A stretch of 64,000 bases of DNA from assembly GCF_003818115.1 (NCBI RefSeq), contig NZ_RPOI01000015.1, positions 62,001-126,000 of the forward strand. The letters run 5' to 3'. Positions within the stretch are counted from its first letter, which is position 1. Each line of letters starts with the position of its first letter. This document shows, piece after piece, positions 54,068 through 64,000 of this stretch. The translations under genes and the position numbers were made by a program. The stretch is from Citrobacter youngae. Its GTDB lineage: Bacteria; Pseudomonadota; Gammaproteobacteria; Enterobacterales; Enterobacteriaceae. Below the pieces are notes generated by a model. It worked only from the letters and a program-made list of their open reading frames with translations. It ran no database searches and was not told where the DNA came from.

Positions 54068-55045
54068 ATGGCATGCGGCGAATTTTCCCTGATTGCCCGT
54101 TATTTTGACCGCGTAAGAACCTCTCGTCTTGATGTCGAAACCGGTATTGGTGACGATTGCGCACTTCTGAACATCCCTGAAAAACAGACGCTGGCGATCA
54201 GTACCGATACGCTGGTAGCTGGTAACCACTTCCTCCCTGACATTGATCCGACCGATCTCGCCTGGAAAGCGCTGGCGGTGAATTTGAGCGATCTGGCGGC
54301 GATGGGGGCGGACCCTGCATGGCTGACGCTGGCGCTCACGTTACCTGACGTCGATGAAGCCTGGCTTGAAGCCTTCAGCGATGGCCTGTTTGAACTGCTG
54401 AATTACTATGATATGCAGCTGATTGGCGGTGACACCACGCGTGGACCACTGTCGATGACGCTGGGTATCCATGGCTACGTCCCTGTAGGACGGGTTTTAA
54501 AACGCTCCGGAGCGAAACCGGGAGACTGGATTTATGTGACCGGTACGCCGGGCGACAGCGCGGCGGGGCTGGCGATTTTACAGAATCGGTTGCAGGTTGG
54601 AGATGCAAAAGACGCGGACTATCTGCTTAAACGTCATCTGCGGCCAACGCCGCGCATCCTGCAGGGACAAGCCCTGCGCGATCTGGCGAGCGCCGCTATC
54701 GATATTTCCGACGGCCTGATCTCCGATCTGGGGCATATCGTTAATGCCAGCGGCTGCGGCGCGCGGGTTAACGTTGATGCGCTGCCTTACTCTCCGGCAT
54801 TTGCCCAACACGTGGAATCGGAACAGGCGCTGCGCTGGGCGCTCTCGGGGGGGGAAGATTATGAGTTATGCTTTACCGTACCGGAAATTAACCGTGGCGC
54901 GCTGGACGTGGCGCTGGGGAATCTCGGCGCAGCGTTTACCTGTATCGGGCAGATGAGCACGGATGTGGAAGGCATTCACTTTACGCGCGACGGAAAACCC
55001 GTCACGTTCGACTGGAAAGGATATGACCATTTTGCCGCGCCTTAA
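54068..55045 (+). CDS. thiL: Thiamine-monophosphate kinase
   Basis: 325 residues, the E. coli length. It phosphorylates thiamine monophosphate to the active diphosphate. It has the PurM/ThiL-type nucleotide fold, with metal-binding [29 protein letters not shown] and [15 protein letters not shown], and the late [10 protein letters not shown]. Its last 23 bases overlap the start of pgpA. Confidence 0.97.
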   Translation: MACGEFSLIARYFDRVRTSRLDVETGIGDDCALLNIPEKQTLAISTDTLVAGNHFLPDIDPTDLAWKALAVNLSDLAAMGADPAWLTLALTLPDVDEAWLEAFSDGLFELLNYYDMQLIGGDTTRGPLSMTLGIHGYVPVGRVLKRSGAKPGDWIYVTGTPGDSAAGLAILQNRLQVGDAKDADYLLKRHLRPTPRILQGQALRDLASAAIDISDGLISDLGHIVNASGCGARVNVDALPYSPAFAQHVESEQALRWALSGGEDYELCFTVPEINRGALDVALGNLGAAFTCIGQMSTDVEGIHFTRDGKPVTFDWKGYDHFAAP

Positions 55046-55541
55046 AAAAGATGTCGCCAAAAGTCGCCTGAGTATGCGCAACCCGTGGCACTTGTTGGCC
55101 ACCGGTTTTGGCAGCGGACTGAGTCCAATTGTTCCTGGCACCATGGGATCGCTGGCGGCGATCCCATTTTGGTATTTAATGACGTTTCTGCCGTGGCAGC
55201 TGTATTCGCTGGTGGTCATGTTGTCTATCTGTATTGGCGTTTATCTGTGCCATCAAACGGCGAAAGATATGGGCGTGCACGATCACGGCAGCATTGTCTG
55301 GGACGAGTTTGTCGGGATGTGGATAACCCTGATGGCGCTACCAACCAACGACTGGCAGTGGGTTGCCGCGGGTTTTGTGATTTTCCGTATCCTGGATATG
55401 TGGAAGCCGTGGCCGATCCGCTGGTTTGATCGCAACGTGCATGGCGGTACGGGGATCATGATCGATGATATTGTCGCCGGGATACTTTCTGCCGGGATCC
55501 TCTATTTTATCGGCCATCACTGGCCGGTAGGGATTATTTAA
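55023..55541 (+). CDS. pgpA: Phosphatidylglycerophosphatase A
   Basis: 172 residues, starting at [14 protein letters not shown] inside the end of thiL with AAAGGAT just upstream; this start gives the E. coli length. It dephosphorylates PGP to phosphatidylglycerol in the inner membrane. Several hydrophobic segments and the acidic metal-site motifs [10 protein letters not shown] and IDDIVAGI are visible. Translationally coupled to thiL. Convergent with yajO; REP units fill the gap. Confidence 0.96.
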   Translation: MTILPRLKKDVAKSRLSMRNPWHLLATGFGSGLSPIVPGTMGSLAAIPFWYLMTFLPWQLYSLVVMLSICIGVYLCHQTAKDMGVHDHGSIVWDEFVGMWITLMALPTNDWQWVAAGFVIFRILDMWKPWPIRWFDRNVHGGTGIMIDDIVAGILSAGILYFIGHHWPVGII

Positions 55542-55557
55542 CCCTTTTGGGGGCTAT

Positions 55558-55630
55558 TGTAGGCCCGATAAGCGCCGCGCCATCGGGCAATCAGTGCTGG
55601 ATGCGTTATGCTTATCCGGCCTACAATTAG
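55558..55630. repeat. REP/BIME pair between pgpA and yajO
   Basis: GTAGGCCCGATAAGCGCCGC with GCCATCGGGC is the first unit; GGATGCGTTATGCTTATCCGG with CCTAC is the second. They lie between convergent stops. Confidence 0.85.
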
Positions 55631-55643
55631 CAATCGCCAATGC

Positions 55644-56618
55644 TTATTTAAATCCCACCACCGGATGCTGTTTGTACGGCGTTTCCAGCTCGGCTACCTG
55701 CTCTGGTTTCAGCGTTAAATCCACCGCATTAAGCAACTCATCCAGCTGTTCCTCACGCGACGTACCGATAATCGGCGCTGCCACACCGGGTTTACTCAGT
55801 AGCCAGGCCAGCGCAACCTGTGCACGCGTGACGCCTAATTCTTCACTGATACCGGCCAGCCGTGCTGCAATTTGCGCATCGTTTTCATCGCTCTCGTTGT
55901 ACAAATTTTTACCGACTTCATCAGAAACCAGACGTGCCGTCGTTTCTCCCCACGGGCGCGTCAGGCGACCACGCGCCAGCGGACTCCATGGGATCACCGC
56001 CACACCTTCCTGATAGCAAAGCGGCAGCATTTCACGTTCTTCTTCGCGATAAATCAGGTTGTAGTGATCCTGCATGCTAACGAACTGTGCCCAGCCGTGT
56101 TGTTTCTGCAGGGCCAGTGCCTGAGCAAACTGCGAAGCGTGCATGGATGAGGCGCCGATATAGCGCGCTTTACCGGCTTTAACGACGTCGTTCAGCGCTT
56201 CCAGCGTTTCTTCGATTGGCGTGTTGTAATCCCAGCGGTGAATTTGCAGGATGTCGACATAGTCCATACCCAGACGTCTGAGGCTATCGTCGATTGAGCG
56301 CAGGATTTGTGCGCGGGATAATCCTTCCGGCAGGTCGTCAACCTGATGAAAAACCTTGGTGGCGACCACGACATCTTCGCGGCGGGCAAAATCACGCAGC
56401 GCGCGACCGACAATCTCTTCGCTGCTGCCAGCGGAGTAGCTGTTGGCGGTATCGAAAAAGTTAATGCCGCCTTCAAGGGCGTGTTTGATTATCGGGCGGC
56501 TGCTTTCTTCAGGTAGCGTCCAGGCATGATTGCCGCGATTGGGTTCGCCAAACGTCATGCAGCCCAGGCAAAGGCGGGAGACCCGAAGGTCGGTTTTTCC
56601 TAAGATGTTGTATTTCAT
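55644..56618 (-). CDS. yajO: Aldo-keto reductase YajO
   Basis: 324 residues. TIM-barrel AKR with the tetrad visible: Asp in FFDTANSY, Tyr in the same segment, Lys in VATKVFH and His in LQIHRWDY. In E. coli YajO has also been proposed to act as xylulose 5-phosphate dehydrogenase in an alternative route to DXP, consistent with its position next to dxs. Start at ATG 56618; the frame extends one TTG codon further. Confidence 0.95.
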   Translation of the reverse strand: MKYNILGKTDLRVSRLCLGCMTFGEPNRGNHAWTLPEESSRPIIKHALEGGINFFDTANSYSAGSSEEIVGRALRDFARREDVVVATKVFHQVDDLPEGLSRAQILRSIDDSLRRLGMDYVDILQIHRWDYNTPIEETLEALNDVVKAGKARYIGASSMHASQFAQALALQKQHGWAQFVSMQDHYNLIYREEEREMLPLCYQEGVAVIPWSPLARGRLTRPWGETTARLVSDEVGKNLYNESDENDAQIAARLAGISEELGVTRAQVALAWLLSKPGVAAPIIGTSREEQLDELLNAVDLTLKPEQVAELETPYKQHPVVGFK

Positions 56619-56674
56619 CAATCCACTCCTGCTTAGCTCGTGATGAATTAAGCATAGCAGGAGCGGGGAGGGGA

Positions 56675-58537
56675 TTATGCCAGCCAGGCCTTGATTTTGG
56701 CCTCAATTCCGGTGGCATTCAGGCCCAGTTCGGCGCGAGCCTCGTCCTGAGTTCCCTGGGGAATGAAGAAATCAGGCAGGCCAATATTCAGTACCGGAAC
56801 GGGCTTACGATGTGCCATCAGTACTTCGTTTACGCCGCTGCCAGCACCGCCCATAATGGCGTTCTCTTCAATGGTGACCAGCACTTCGTGTTGGGCAGCC
56901 ATTTCCAGGATCAGCGTTTCATCCAGCGGTTTCACAAAGCGCATATCCACCAGCGTGGCGTTCATCGACTCTGCGACCTGAGCGGCTTCCGGCATCAGGG
57001 TACCGAAGTTGAGAATTGCCAGTTTCTCACCGTGACGCTTGACGATACCTTTACCGATAGGCAGCTGTTCCAGCGGCGCCAACTCAACGCCCACCGCGTT
57101 ACCGCGCGGATAACGTACTACCGTTGGACCATCGTTATAGTGATAGCCGGTAAACAGCATCTGGCGACATTCGTTCTCATCGCTCGGGGTCATAATGACC
57201 ATTTCCGGGATGCAGCGCAGGAAGGAGAGATCGAACGCTCCCTGGTGGGTTTGCCCATCTGCGCCCACAATACCCGCCCGGTCGACAGCGAACAGGACCG
57301 GCAGTTTCTGAATGGCGACATCATGCAGCACCTGATCGTACGCGCGTTGCAGAAAAGTAGAGTAAATCGCCACGACCGGCTTATAGCCGCCAATCGCCAG
57401 ACCGGCAGCAAACGTCACCGCGTGCTGCTCGGCAATCGCCACATCGAAGTAGCGGTCCGGGAACTTACGGGAAAACTCCACCATGCCGGAGCCTTCGCGC
57501 ATTGCCGGGGTGATCGCCATCAGCTTATTGTCTTTCGCCGCGGTTTCGCACAGCCAGTCACCGAAGATTTTTGAATAGCTCGGCAGGCCGCCGCTGCTTT
57601 TCGGCAGGCATCCGCTGGACGGATCGAATTTTGGTACTGCGTGGAAGGTAATCGGATCTTTTTCCGCCGGCTCGTAGCCACGACCTTTTTTGGTCATGAT
57701 GTGCAGGAACTGCGGGCCTTTCAGATCGCGCATGTTCTTCAGTGTGGTGATAAGCCCCAGCACGTCGTGACCGTCCACCGGACCGATATAGTTAAAGCCC
57801 AGTTCTTCAAACAGCGTACCCGGAACAACCATGCCTTTGATGTGTTCTTCGGTACGTTTGAGCAGCTCTTTAATCGGCGGTACGCCGGAGAACACTTTCT
57901 TCCCGCCTTCGCGCAGCGAGGAGTAAAGTTTGCCGGAGAGCAATTGCGCCAGGTGGTTGTTCAGCGCACCGACATTTTCTGAGATCGACATTTCGTTGTC
58001 GTTGAGGATAACCAACATGTCGGGTTTAATATCACCCGCGTGGTTCATCGCTTCAAACGCCATGCCAGCGGTGATGGCGCCGTCGCCAATCACACATACG
58101 GTACGACGTTCTTTGCCTTCTTTCTCAGCGGCAACCGCAATACCGATGCCAGCGCTGATGGAGGTTGAGGAGTGCCCAACGCTCAGTACGTCATACTCGC
58201 TCTCACCGCGCCACGGGAACGGATGCAAACCGCCTTTCTGGCGAATCGTGCCGATTTTATCGCGGCGGCCGGTCAGGATTTTGTGCGGATAAGCCTGATG
58301 CCCGACATCCCAGATTAACTGGTCAAACGGGGTGTTGTAGACATAGTGCAGCGCGACGGTGAGTTCCACCGTGCCCAGGCCAGAGGCGAAGTGCCCGCTG
58401 GAACGGCTCACGCTGTCGAGCAAATAGCGGCGCAGTTCGTCGCAAAGCTTTGGCAGGCTCTCTTTCGGCAGCAGGCGTAACTCCTGGGTGGAGTCGACCA
58501 GCGCCAGGGTCGGGTATTTGGCTATATCAAAACTCAT
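56675..58537 (-). CDS. dxs: 1-deoxy-D-xylulose-5-phosphate synthase
   Basis: 620 residues, the E. coli length. Thiamine-diphosphate enzyme joining pyruvate and glyceraldehyde 3-phosphate, the first step of the MEP isoprenoid route and the source of DXP for thiamine and pyridoxal. Motifs: [13 protein letters not shown], the ThDP site GDGAITAGM...[12 protein letters not shown], and the transketolase pyrimidine domain [15 protein letters not shown]. It follows ispA after 24 bases in the xseB-ispA-dxs operon. Confidence 0.98.
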   Translation of the reverse strand: MSFDIAKYPTLALVDSTQELRLLPKESLPKLCDELRRYLLDSVSRSSGHFASGLGTVELTVALHYVYNTPFDQLIWDVGHQAYPHKILTGRRDKIGTIRQKGGLHPFPWRGESEYDVLSVGHSSTSISAGIGIAVAAEKEGKERRTVCVIGDGAITAGMAFEAMNHAGDIKPDMLVILNDNEMSISENVGALNNHLAQLLSGKLYSSLREGGKKVFSGVPPIKELLKRTEEHIKGMVVPGTLFEELGFNYIGPVDGHDVLGLITTLKNMRDLKGPQFLHIMTKKGRGYEPAEKDPITFHAVPKFDPSSGCLPKSSGGLPSYSKIFGDWLCETAAKDNKLMAITPAMREGSGMVEFSRKFPDRYFDVAIAEQHAVTFAAGLAIGGYKPVVAIYSTFLQRAYDQVLHDVAIQKLPVLFAVDRAGIVGADGQTHQGAFDLSFLRCIPEMVIMTPSDENECRQMLFTGYHYNDGPTVVRYPRGNAVGVELAPLEQLPIGKGIVKRHGEKLAILNFGTLMPEAAQVAESMNATLVDMRFVKPLDETLILEMAAQHEVLVTIEENAIMGGAGSGVNEVLMAHRKPVPVLNIGLPDFFIPQGTQDEARAELGLNATGIEAKIKAWLA

Positions 58538-58561
58538 CGCAAGCTCATGGGATATGTTGGT

Positions 58562-59461
58562 TTATTTATCACGCTGGATTATGTAGTCCGCTAGCGCTTC
58601 CAGTGCCGAGGTATCGAGTGACTGTGCGGCCAGCAGATTCAGCGACTGGCGGGCATCTTCGATTAAATCCCGGGCTTTATTCCGGGCTTGCTCAAGACCC
58701 AGAAGTGCAGGATAGGTACTTTTGCCAAGCTGCTGGTCAGCACCCTGACGTTTACCCAATGTTGCAGTATCGCCTACCACATCCAGTATGTCATCCTGAA
58801 CCTGGAAGGCCAGACCGATGCTTTCTGCGTATTTGTCGAGTATTGCCAGGCATTCTCGCCCTTTATCGCCTGCGCTCAATGCACCCAGACGTACGGCGGC
58901 GCGAATCAATGCCCCGGTTTTGTGGCGGTGAATACGCTCCAGAGCATCCAGCTCAACCTGATGGCCTTCGGCTGCCAGATCCAGCGCCTGGCCGCCGCAC
59001 ATACCGGCGATACCGCTGGCCTGAGCCAGTTCAGAGATCATCGCGATGCGGTCACGGTCAGACACTTCCGGCATCGGGGCGTCGCTGATAATGGAGAACG
59101 CCAGCGTTTGCAGCGCATCTCCGGCGAGGATCGCGTTTGCCTCACCAAATTTTACGTGACAGGTCGGCAGACCGCGGCGCAGGTCATCATCGTCCATCGC
59201 GGGTAAATCATCGTGCATCAGTGAATAAGCATGGATGCACTCGACGGCTGCAGCGGGAGCATCAAGCGTACTCAGGCTGACGCCAAACATCTGGCCGGTC
59301 GCGTACACCAGGAACGGGCGCAGACGTTTACCGCCTAATAATGCGCCATATTGCATGGTTTCGACCACGGGAGTGTTCTGAAAGGGCAGTGGCGCGATAA
59401 AACGGCTCAGTGCCTGGTTGGCCTGCTCAACGCAAGCCTGTAGCTGCTGCGTAAAATCCAT
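58562..59461 (-). CDS. ispA: Farnesyl diphosphate synthase
   Basis: 299 residues. Both Asp-rich Mg sites are present: DDLPAMDDDDLRRG (FARM) and DDILDVVGD (SARM). It condenses IPP with DMAPP and GPP to farnesyl diphosphate for undecaprenol, ubiquinone and haem O. Its start codon abuts the xseB stop with no gap, so the two are translationally coupled. Confidence 0.98.
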   Translation of the reverse strand: MDFTQQLQACVEQANQALSRFIAPLPFQNTPVVETMQYGALLGGKRLRPFLVYATGQMFGVSLSTLDAPAAAVECIHAYSLMHDDLPAMDDDDLRRGLPTCHVKFGEANAILAGDALQTLAFSIISDAPMPEVSDRDRIAMISELAQASGIAGMCGGQALDLAAEGHQVELDALERIHRHKTGALIRAAVRLGALSAGDKGRECLAILDKYAESIGLAFQVQDDILDVVGDTATLGKRQGADQQLGKSTYPALLGLEQARNKARDLIEDARQSLNLLAAQSLDTSALEALADYIIQRDK

Positions 59462-59704
59462 TTACTCATTATCCGGTGTAAAAGGCGTAAGGGCGGCGTC
59501 TTCAGTATCTGACAGCAGGATTTGCACGCGCTGTTCAGCCTGTTGCAATTTAACCTGTCCCTGACGCGCCAACTGTACGCCGCGTTCGAATTCGTTCAGC
59601 GCTTCTTCCAGCGGCAGGTCGCCGCTTTCCAGGCGGGTAACAATCTGTTCCAGCTCGCTCAGCGCTGTTTCAAAACTGGCTGGCGCTTCATTTTTCTTCG
59701 GCAT
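59462..59704 (-). CDS. xseB: Exodeoxyribonuclease VII small subunit
   Basis: 80 residues. Two helices with the family core [26 protein letters not shown] and GVQLARQGQ. With XseA it forms ExoVII, a single-strand exonuclease in mismatch repair. First gene of xseB-ispA-dxs and divergent from thiI across 208 bases. Confidence 0.97.
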   Translation of the reverse strand: MPKKNEAPASFETALSELEQIVTRLESGDLPLEEALNEFERGVQLARQGQVKLQQAEQRVQILLSDTEDAALTPFTPDNE

Positions 59705-59912
59705 AATGAATGTCTGACTCTCTGTATTGGCAGCACAAGACTATGGTAACGGACTCGCACTGATAAGCAAATAACGCGCAATGGTAAGGCGATGTGCACA
59801 GGATGACCATGATGGTGGTATACTTGCGCGCCTGGATGCAGCCGCAGGGTATGGGCTGCTGTATTTTTTCCCATTACAAGTCATTCAGACTTGCCTAAGA
59901 ACCATTGCCGCC

Positions 59913-61361
59913 ATGAAGTTTATCATTAAATTGTTCCCAGAAATCACCATCAAAAGCCAATCTGTGCGTTTGCGCTTTATAAAAATTCTGACAGGGAACA
60001 TTCGTAACGTTTTAAAGCACTATGATGAAGACCTTGCCGTTGTCCGCCACTGGGATCACGTTGAGGTTCGCGCTAAAGATGAAACCCAACGTCTGGATAT
60101 TCGTGACGCGCTGACCCGTATTCCGGGGATCCACCACATTCTCGAAGTAGAAGACGTGCCGTTTACCGATATGCACGATATTTTCGAGAAAGCGCTGGTA
60201 CAGTATCGTGACCAACTGGAAGGTAAAACCTTCTGCGTACGCGTTAAGCGTCGTGGTAAGCATGAGTTTAGCTCCATTGAGGTGGAACGTTATGTTGGCG
60301 GTGGACTGAACCAGCATATTGAATCCGCGCGCGTGAAGCTGACGAAGCCGGACGTGACGGTTAATCTTGAAATCGAAAACGACCGTCTGTTGCTGGTTAA
60401 AGGCCGCTATGAAGGTATTGGCGGTTTCCCTATTGGTACGCAGGAAGACGTACTGTCGCTGATCTCCGGTGGTTTCGACTCCGGCGTGTCCAGCTACATG
60501 CTGATGCGTCGCGGCTGCCGCGTGCACTACTGCTTCTTCAACCTTGGCGGGGCTGCGCATGAAATCGGTGTTCGCCAGGTGGCGCATTACCTGTGGAATC
60601 GCTTCGGTAGTTCGCATCGCGTGCGTTTTGTTGCTATCAACTTTGAACCTGTGGTCGGTGAGATCCTGGAGAAAGTTGATGACGGCCAGATGGGCGTGGT
60701 TCTCAAGCGTATGATGGTTCGCGCGGCGTCGAAAGTCGCTGAGCGCTACGGCGTACAGGCGCTGGTAACCGGTGAAGCACTGGGCCAGGTGTCCAGTCAG
60801 ACGCTGACCAACCTGCGTTTGATCGATAACGTATCAGACACCCTGATCCTGCGCCCACTTATCTCTCATGATAAAGAGCACATCATCAATCTGGCGCGTG
60901 AAATTGGCACCGAGGATTTTGCTCGTACCATGCCGGAATACTGCGGTGTAATTTCAAAAAGCCCGACGGTGAAAGCGATCAAATCGAAGATTGAGGCCGA
61001 AGAAGAAAACTTCGATTTCTCTATCCTCGATAAAGTGGTTGAAGAAGCGAACAATATTGATATTCGCGATATCGCCCAGCAGACGCAGCAAACCGTGGTA
61101 GAAGTGGAAACCGTGAGCGACTTCGGCCCGAACGATGTGATTCTGGATATCCGTTCTGTGGATGAACAGGATGATAAACCGCTGAAGGTTGACGGCGTGG
61201 ACGTCGTTTCTCTGCCATTCTACAAGCTGAGCACTAAATTCGGCGATTTGGACCAGAGTAAAACCTGGCTGCTGTGGTGTGAACGCGGGGTGATGAGCCG
61301 CCTGCAGGCGCTTTATCTGCGCGAGCAGGGCTTTGAAAACGTGAAGGTGTATCGCCCGTAA
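59913..61361 (+). CDS. thiI: tRNA 4-thiouridine / thiazole sulfurtransferase ThiI
   Basis: 482 residues from [15 protein letters not shown], the E. coli length; the open frame extends 44 codons upstream without conservation. Order: NFLD plus THUMP (about 1-165), PP-loop ATPase with [13 protein letters not shown] (about 180-190), and C-terminal rhodanese with active Cys456 in [10 protein letters not shown]. It makes s4U8 in tRNA and supplies sulfur for thiazole. The rhodanese Cys is intact, so both roles are expected. Confidence 0.97.
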   Translation: MKFIIKLFPEITIKSQSVRLRFIKILTGNIRNVLKHYDEDLAVVRHWDHVEVRAKDETQRLDIRDALTRIPGIHHILEVEDVPFTDMHDIFEKALVQYRDQLEGKTFCVRVKRRGKHEFSSIEVERYVGGGLNQHIESARVKLTKPDVTVNLEIENDRLLLVKGRYEGIGGFPIGTQEDVLSLISGGFDSGVSSYMLMRRGCRVHYCFFNLGGAAHEIGVRQVAHYLWNRFGSSHRVRFVAINFEPVVGEILEKVDDGQMGVVLKRMMVRAASKVAERYGVQALVTGEALGQVSSQTLTNLRLIDNVSDTLILRPLISHDKEHIINLAREIGTEDFARTMPEYCGVISKSPTVKAIKSKIEAEEENFDFSILDKVVEEANNIDIRDIAQQTQQTVVEVETVSDFGPNDVILDIRSVDEQDDKPLKVDGVDVVSLPFYKLSTKFGDLDQSKTWLLWCERGVMSRLQALYLREQGFENVKVYRP

Positions 61362-61377
61362 TTGAGTAAACACCGTG

Positions 61378-61420
61378 TTGTAGGCCGGATAAGGCGGTTG
61401 CGCCGCCATCCGGCAATGCA
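61378..61420. repeat. REP unit after thiI
   Basis: TAGGCCGGATAAGGCGGTTG followed by CGCCGCCATCCGGCA is a consensus REP hairpin between convergent thiI and the next gene. Confidence 0.9.
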
Positions 61421-61426
61421 ACGATA

Positions 61427-62509
61427 TTATTCAAAACGCACAGGAAGCGTCTTCCCGTTCGACTCCCAGACGCCCTGATAAACTCCGTCTTTTAACTCCA
61501 GCGTTATCTTCTCTTGCGCTTGTTCAGCAGCAGACGTCTTCAGTTCATAATGCTGATTGTTGGCGGTGTCGCACTTGCCGGTTAATTCAATCGGTGCGCC
61601 AAATTTCTGGTAAAAGTAAGCCCCTTCAAAAAAATCACTGTATTTGCAGTCCACCTTCAACACAATACGCATGCTTTTTCCCAGCGTGCCGTACATGACT
61701 TTGCCGTCAATGCCGGGCGCTGGCGAAACCGGTGTTGTACTCTTTGCTCCAGTCAGATACTGGCCGTACGGCGTGAGCCGATTTTGCAGTTCCGCGGTTG
61801 GGATTTTCGTGGTGAAATCACCCAACTCGTCGAGTGCGCGGCTGGCGTGGTTGCTACAGCGCCCGTTCAGGAAGACCAGATGGTCTTTTTGCAGGGAGAA
61901 TTTGTCGATGTAATACAACCCGTCGGTGTAGGTTGCGCATGATGCGTAGAATTCGGCATAGTCAAAGTCTTCGCCTTTCTCTTCTTTTATTTGTTCTGGT
62001 GTTTGCGATTTATGCGCATCAACAAAGGTGTCGATTTGGCCACGGATATCTTTTCTGATACGGGTGTTTAATTCACCCATCGTGGAGCGGGAGAAAAGAT
62101 CGTTAAGGGTAATGGCTGCGCCGCTGGCTAAATCAAAGCTGATCGGCACATTGAACGACTCGCAATATGCCCCGCAGCTTTCGACAAACATATTCATGGT
62201 CAGGATTTTTTCGTCGCGAAATTCAACCGTGTAGTTAAGGTTTGCGGTGGGATTCATGGCTGATTTCGCAAACTGGTTTACTGTGGCCTGCGGAGTATTA
62301 CCCGGTAGCTGATTGATAAAGGTTGCGAAAATATAATCGTTAATACGTTTCGCAACCTTGGGGTTATCCGTCGAGGAAAGCCATGGTACGCGATATTGCA
62401 TTTCAGTGCTTCCGGGATAGCGATACTCAATACTCTTTATGTCGAGTTGCGTCGCTGTGGCATAACCGGAAAGGAGCAATAAAGCCACTCCACTCAGATA
62501 TCCTTTCAT
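61427..62509 (-). CDS. Secreted protein, DUF3298-like
   Basis: 360 residues with a Sec signal peptide (about 1-20, cleavage near YATA). The central stretch VPISFDLASGAAITLNDLFSRST has the pattern of DUF3298/RsiV-like domains, which follow a beta-rich N-terminal domain as here (about 25-230). The C-terminal half (about 255-360) holds a second beta-rich domain with two Cys pairs (VDCKYSDF, TGKCDTA). Extra Cys at ESCGAYCESF, ASCATY and NGRCSNH suggest disulfides in the periplasm. I do not recognise a gene name; K-12 has none between thiI and yajL. Probable 32-base gap to yajL upstream, same strand, so possibly in the panE-yajL operon. Function unknown. Confidence 0.8.
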   Translation of the reverse strand: MKGYLSGVALLLLSGYATATQLDIKSIEYRYPGSTEMQYRVPWLSSTDNPKVAKRINDYIFATFINQLPGNTPQATVNQFAKSAMNPTANLNYTVEFRDEKILTMNMFVESCGAYCESFNVPISFDLASGAAITLNDLFSRSTMGELNTRIRKDIRGQIDTFVDAHKSQTPEQIKEEKGEDFDYAEFYASCATYTDGLYYIDKFSLQKDHLVFLNGRCSNHASRALDELGDFTTKIPTAELQNRLTPYGQYLTGAKSTTPVSPAPGIDGKVMYGTLGKSMRIVLKVDCKYSDFFEGAYFYQKFGAPIELTGKCDTANNQHYELKTSAAEQAQEKITLELKDGVYQGVWESNGKTLPVRFE

Positions 62510-62541
62510 TATGATTCCTTATAAGGGAGTGGCCTGAAGAT

Positions 62542-64000
<1,459 letters not shown>

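Overview
The window is a chromosomal segment from a member of the Enterobacteriaceae. Gene order follows the E. coli K-12 tauD-hemB to panE segment almost throughout: ampH, sbmA, ddlA, phoA, proC, aroL, sbcCD, phoBR, brnQ, proY, malZ, queA-tgt-yajC-secDF, tsx, nrdR-ribDH-nusB-thiL-pgpA, dxs-ispA-xseB, thiI, yajL, panE. The proteins are close to, but clearly distinct from, the E. coli ones. A 2-Cys peroxiredoxin next to acpH is also known from Salmonella. This mix points to Citrobacter or a near relative; the genus is an inference from protein resemblance and gene order, and the species cannot be named from the sequence alone. I see no phage, plasmid, insertion sequence, CRISPR, tRNA or rRNA.

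Layout. 0-7 kb: the tail of tauD, an OlsF-like two-domain acyltransferase inserted before hemB, hemB, and an intact AIDA-type autotransporter followed by iprA. 7-14 kb: ampH and sbmA-yaiW (divergent), yaiY, yaiZ, ddlA, and an extra MdtG-like MFS exporter. 14-18 kb: iraP with a probable frameshift, phoA-psiF behind a Pho box, and dgcC. 18-29 kb: proC, yaiI, aroL with TyrR/TrpR-type operators, aroM (yaiA is absent), ppnP, rdgC, mak, araJ and sbcDC. 29-36.6 kb: phoBR behind a Pho box, brnQ, proY, malZ. 36.6-41.7 kb: an accessory block with a LysR regulator divergent from a YcaC-like hydrolase, a membrane-anchored ABM protein and a YtcJ-like amidohydrolase, then the peroxiredoxin. 42-48 kb: acpH, queA-tgt-yajC-secD-secF. 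48-51 kb: a VOC protein and a WYL regulator where K-12 has yajD, then tsx and yajI. 51-64 kb: riboflavin, thiamine, isoprenoid and tRNA-thiolation genes, an unfamiliar secreted DUF3298-like protein, yajL and panE (cut by the window end).

Functional themes are phosphate starvation (phoBR with phoA-psiF; IraP links it to RpoS stability), envelope and peptide traffic (sbmA, ampH, ddlA, tsx, secDF, autotransporter), cofactor synthesis (hemB, ribD/ribH, thiL/thiI, dxs/ispA, panE) and DNA maintenance (sbcCD, rdgC, xseB).

Non-coding repeats are prominent. There are three full-length ERIC elements: one inside the accessory operon, one abutting the acpH start, one in the tsx leader. Two short palindromes with ERIC-like ends and five REP-type intergenic sites are also present. 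The sites most worth following up are the olsF-like gene, the 36.6-41.1 kb cluster with its Cys/His-tailed amidohydrolase, the iraP frameshift, and the ERIC copies fused to gene leaders.
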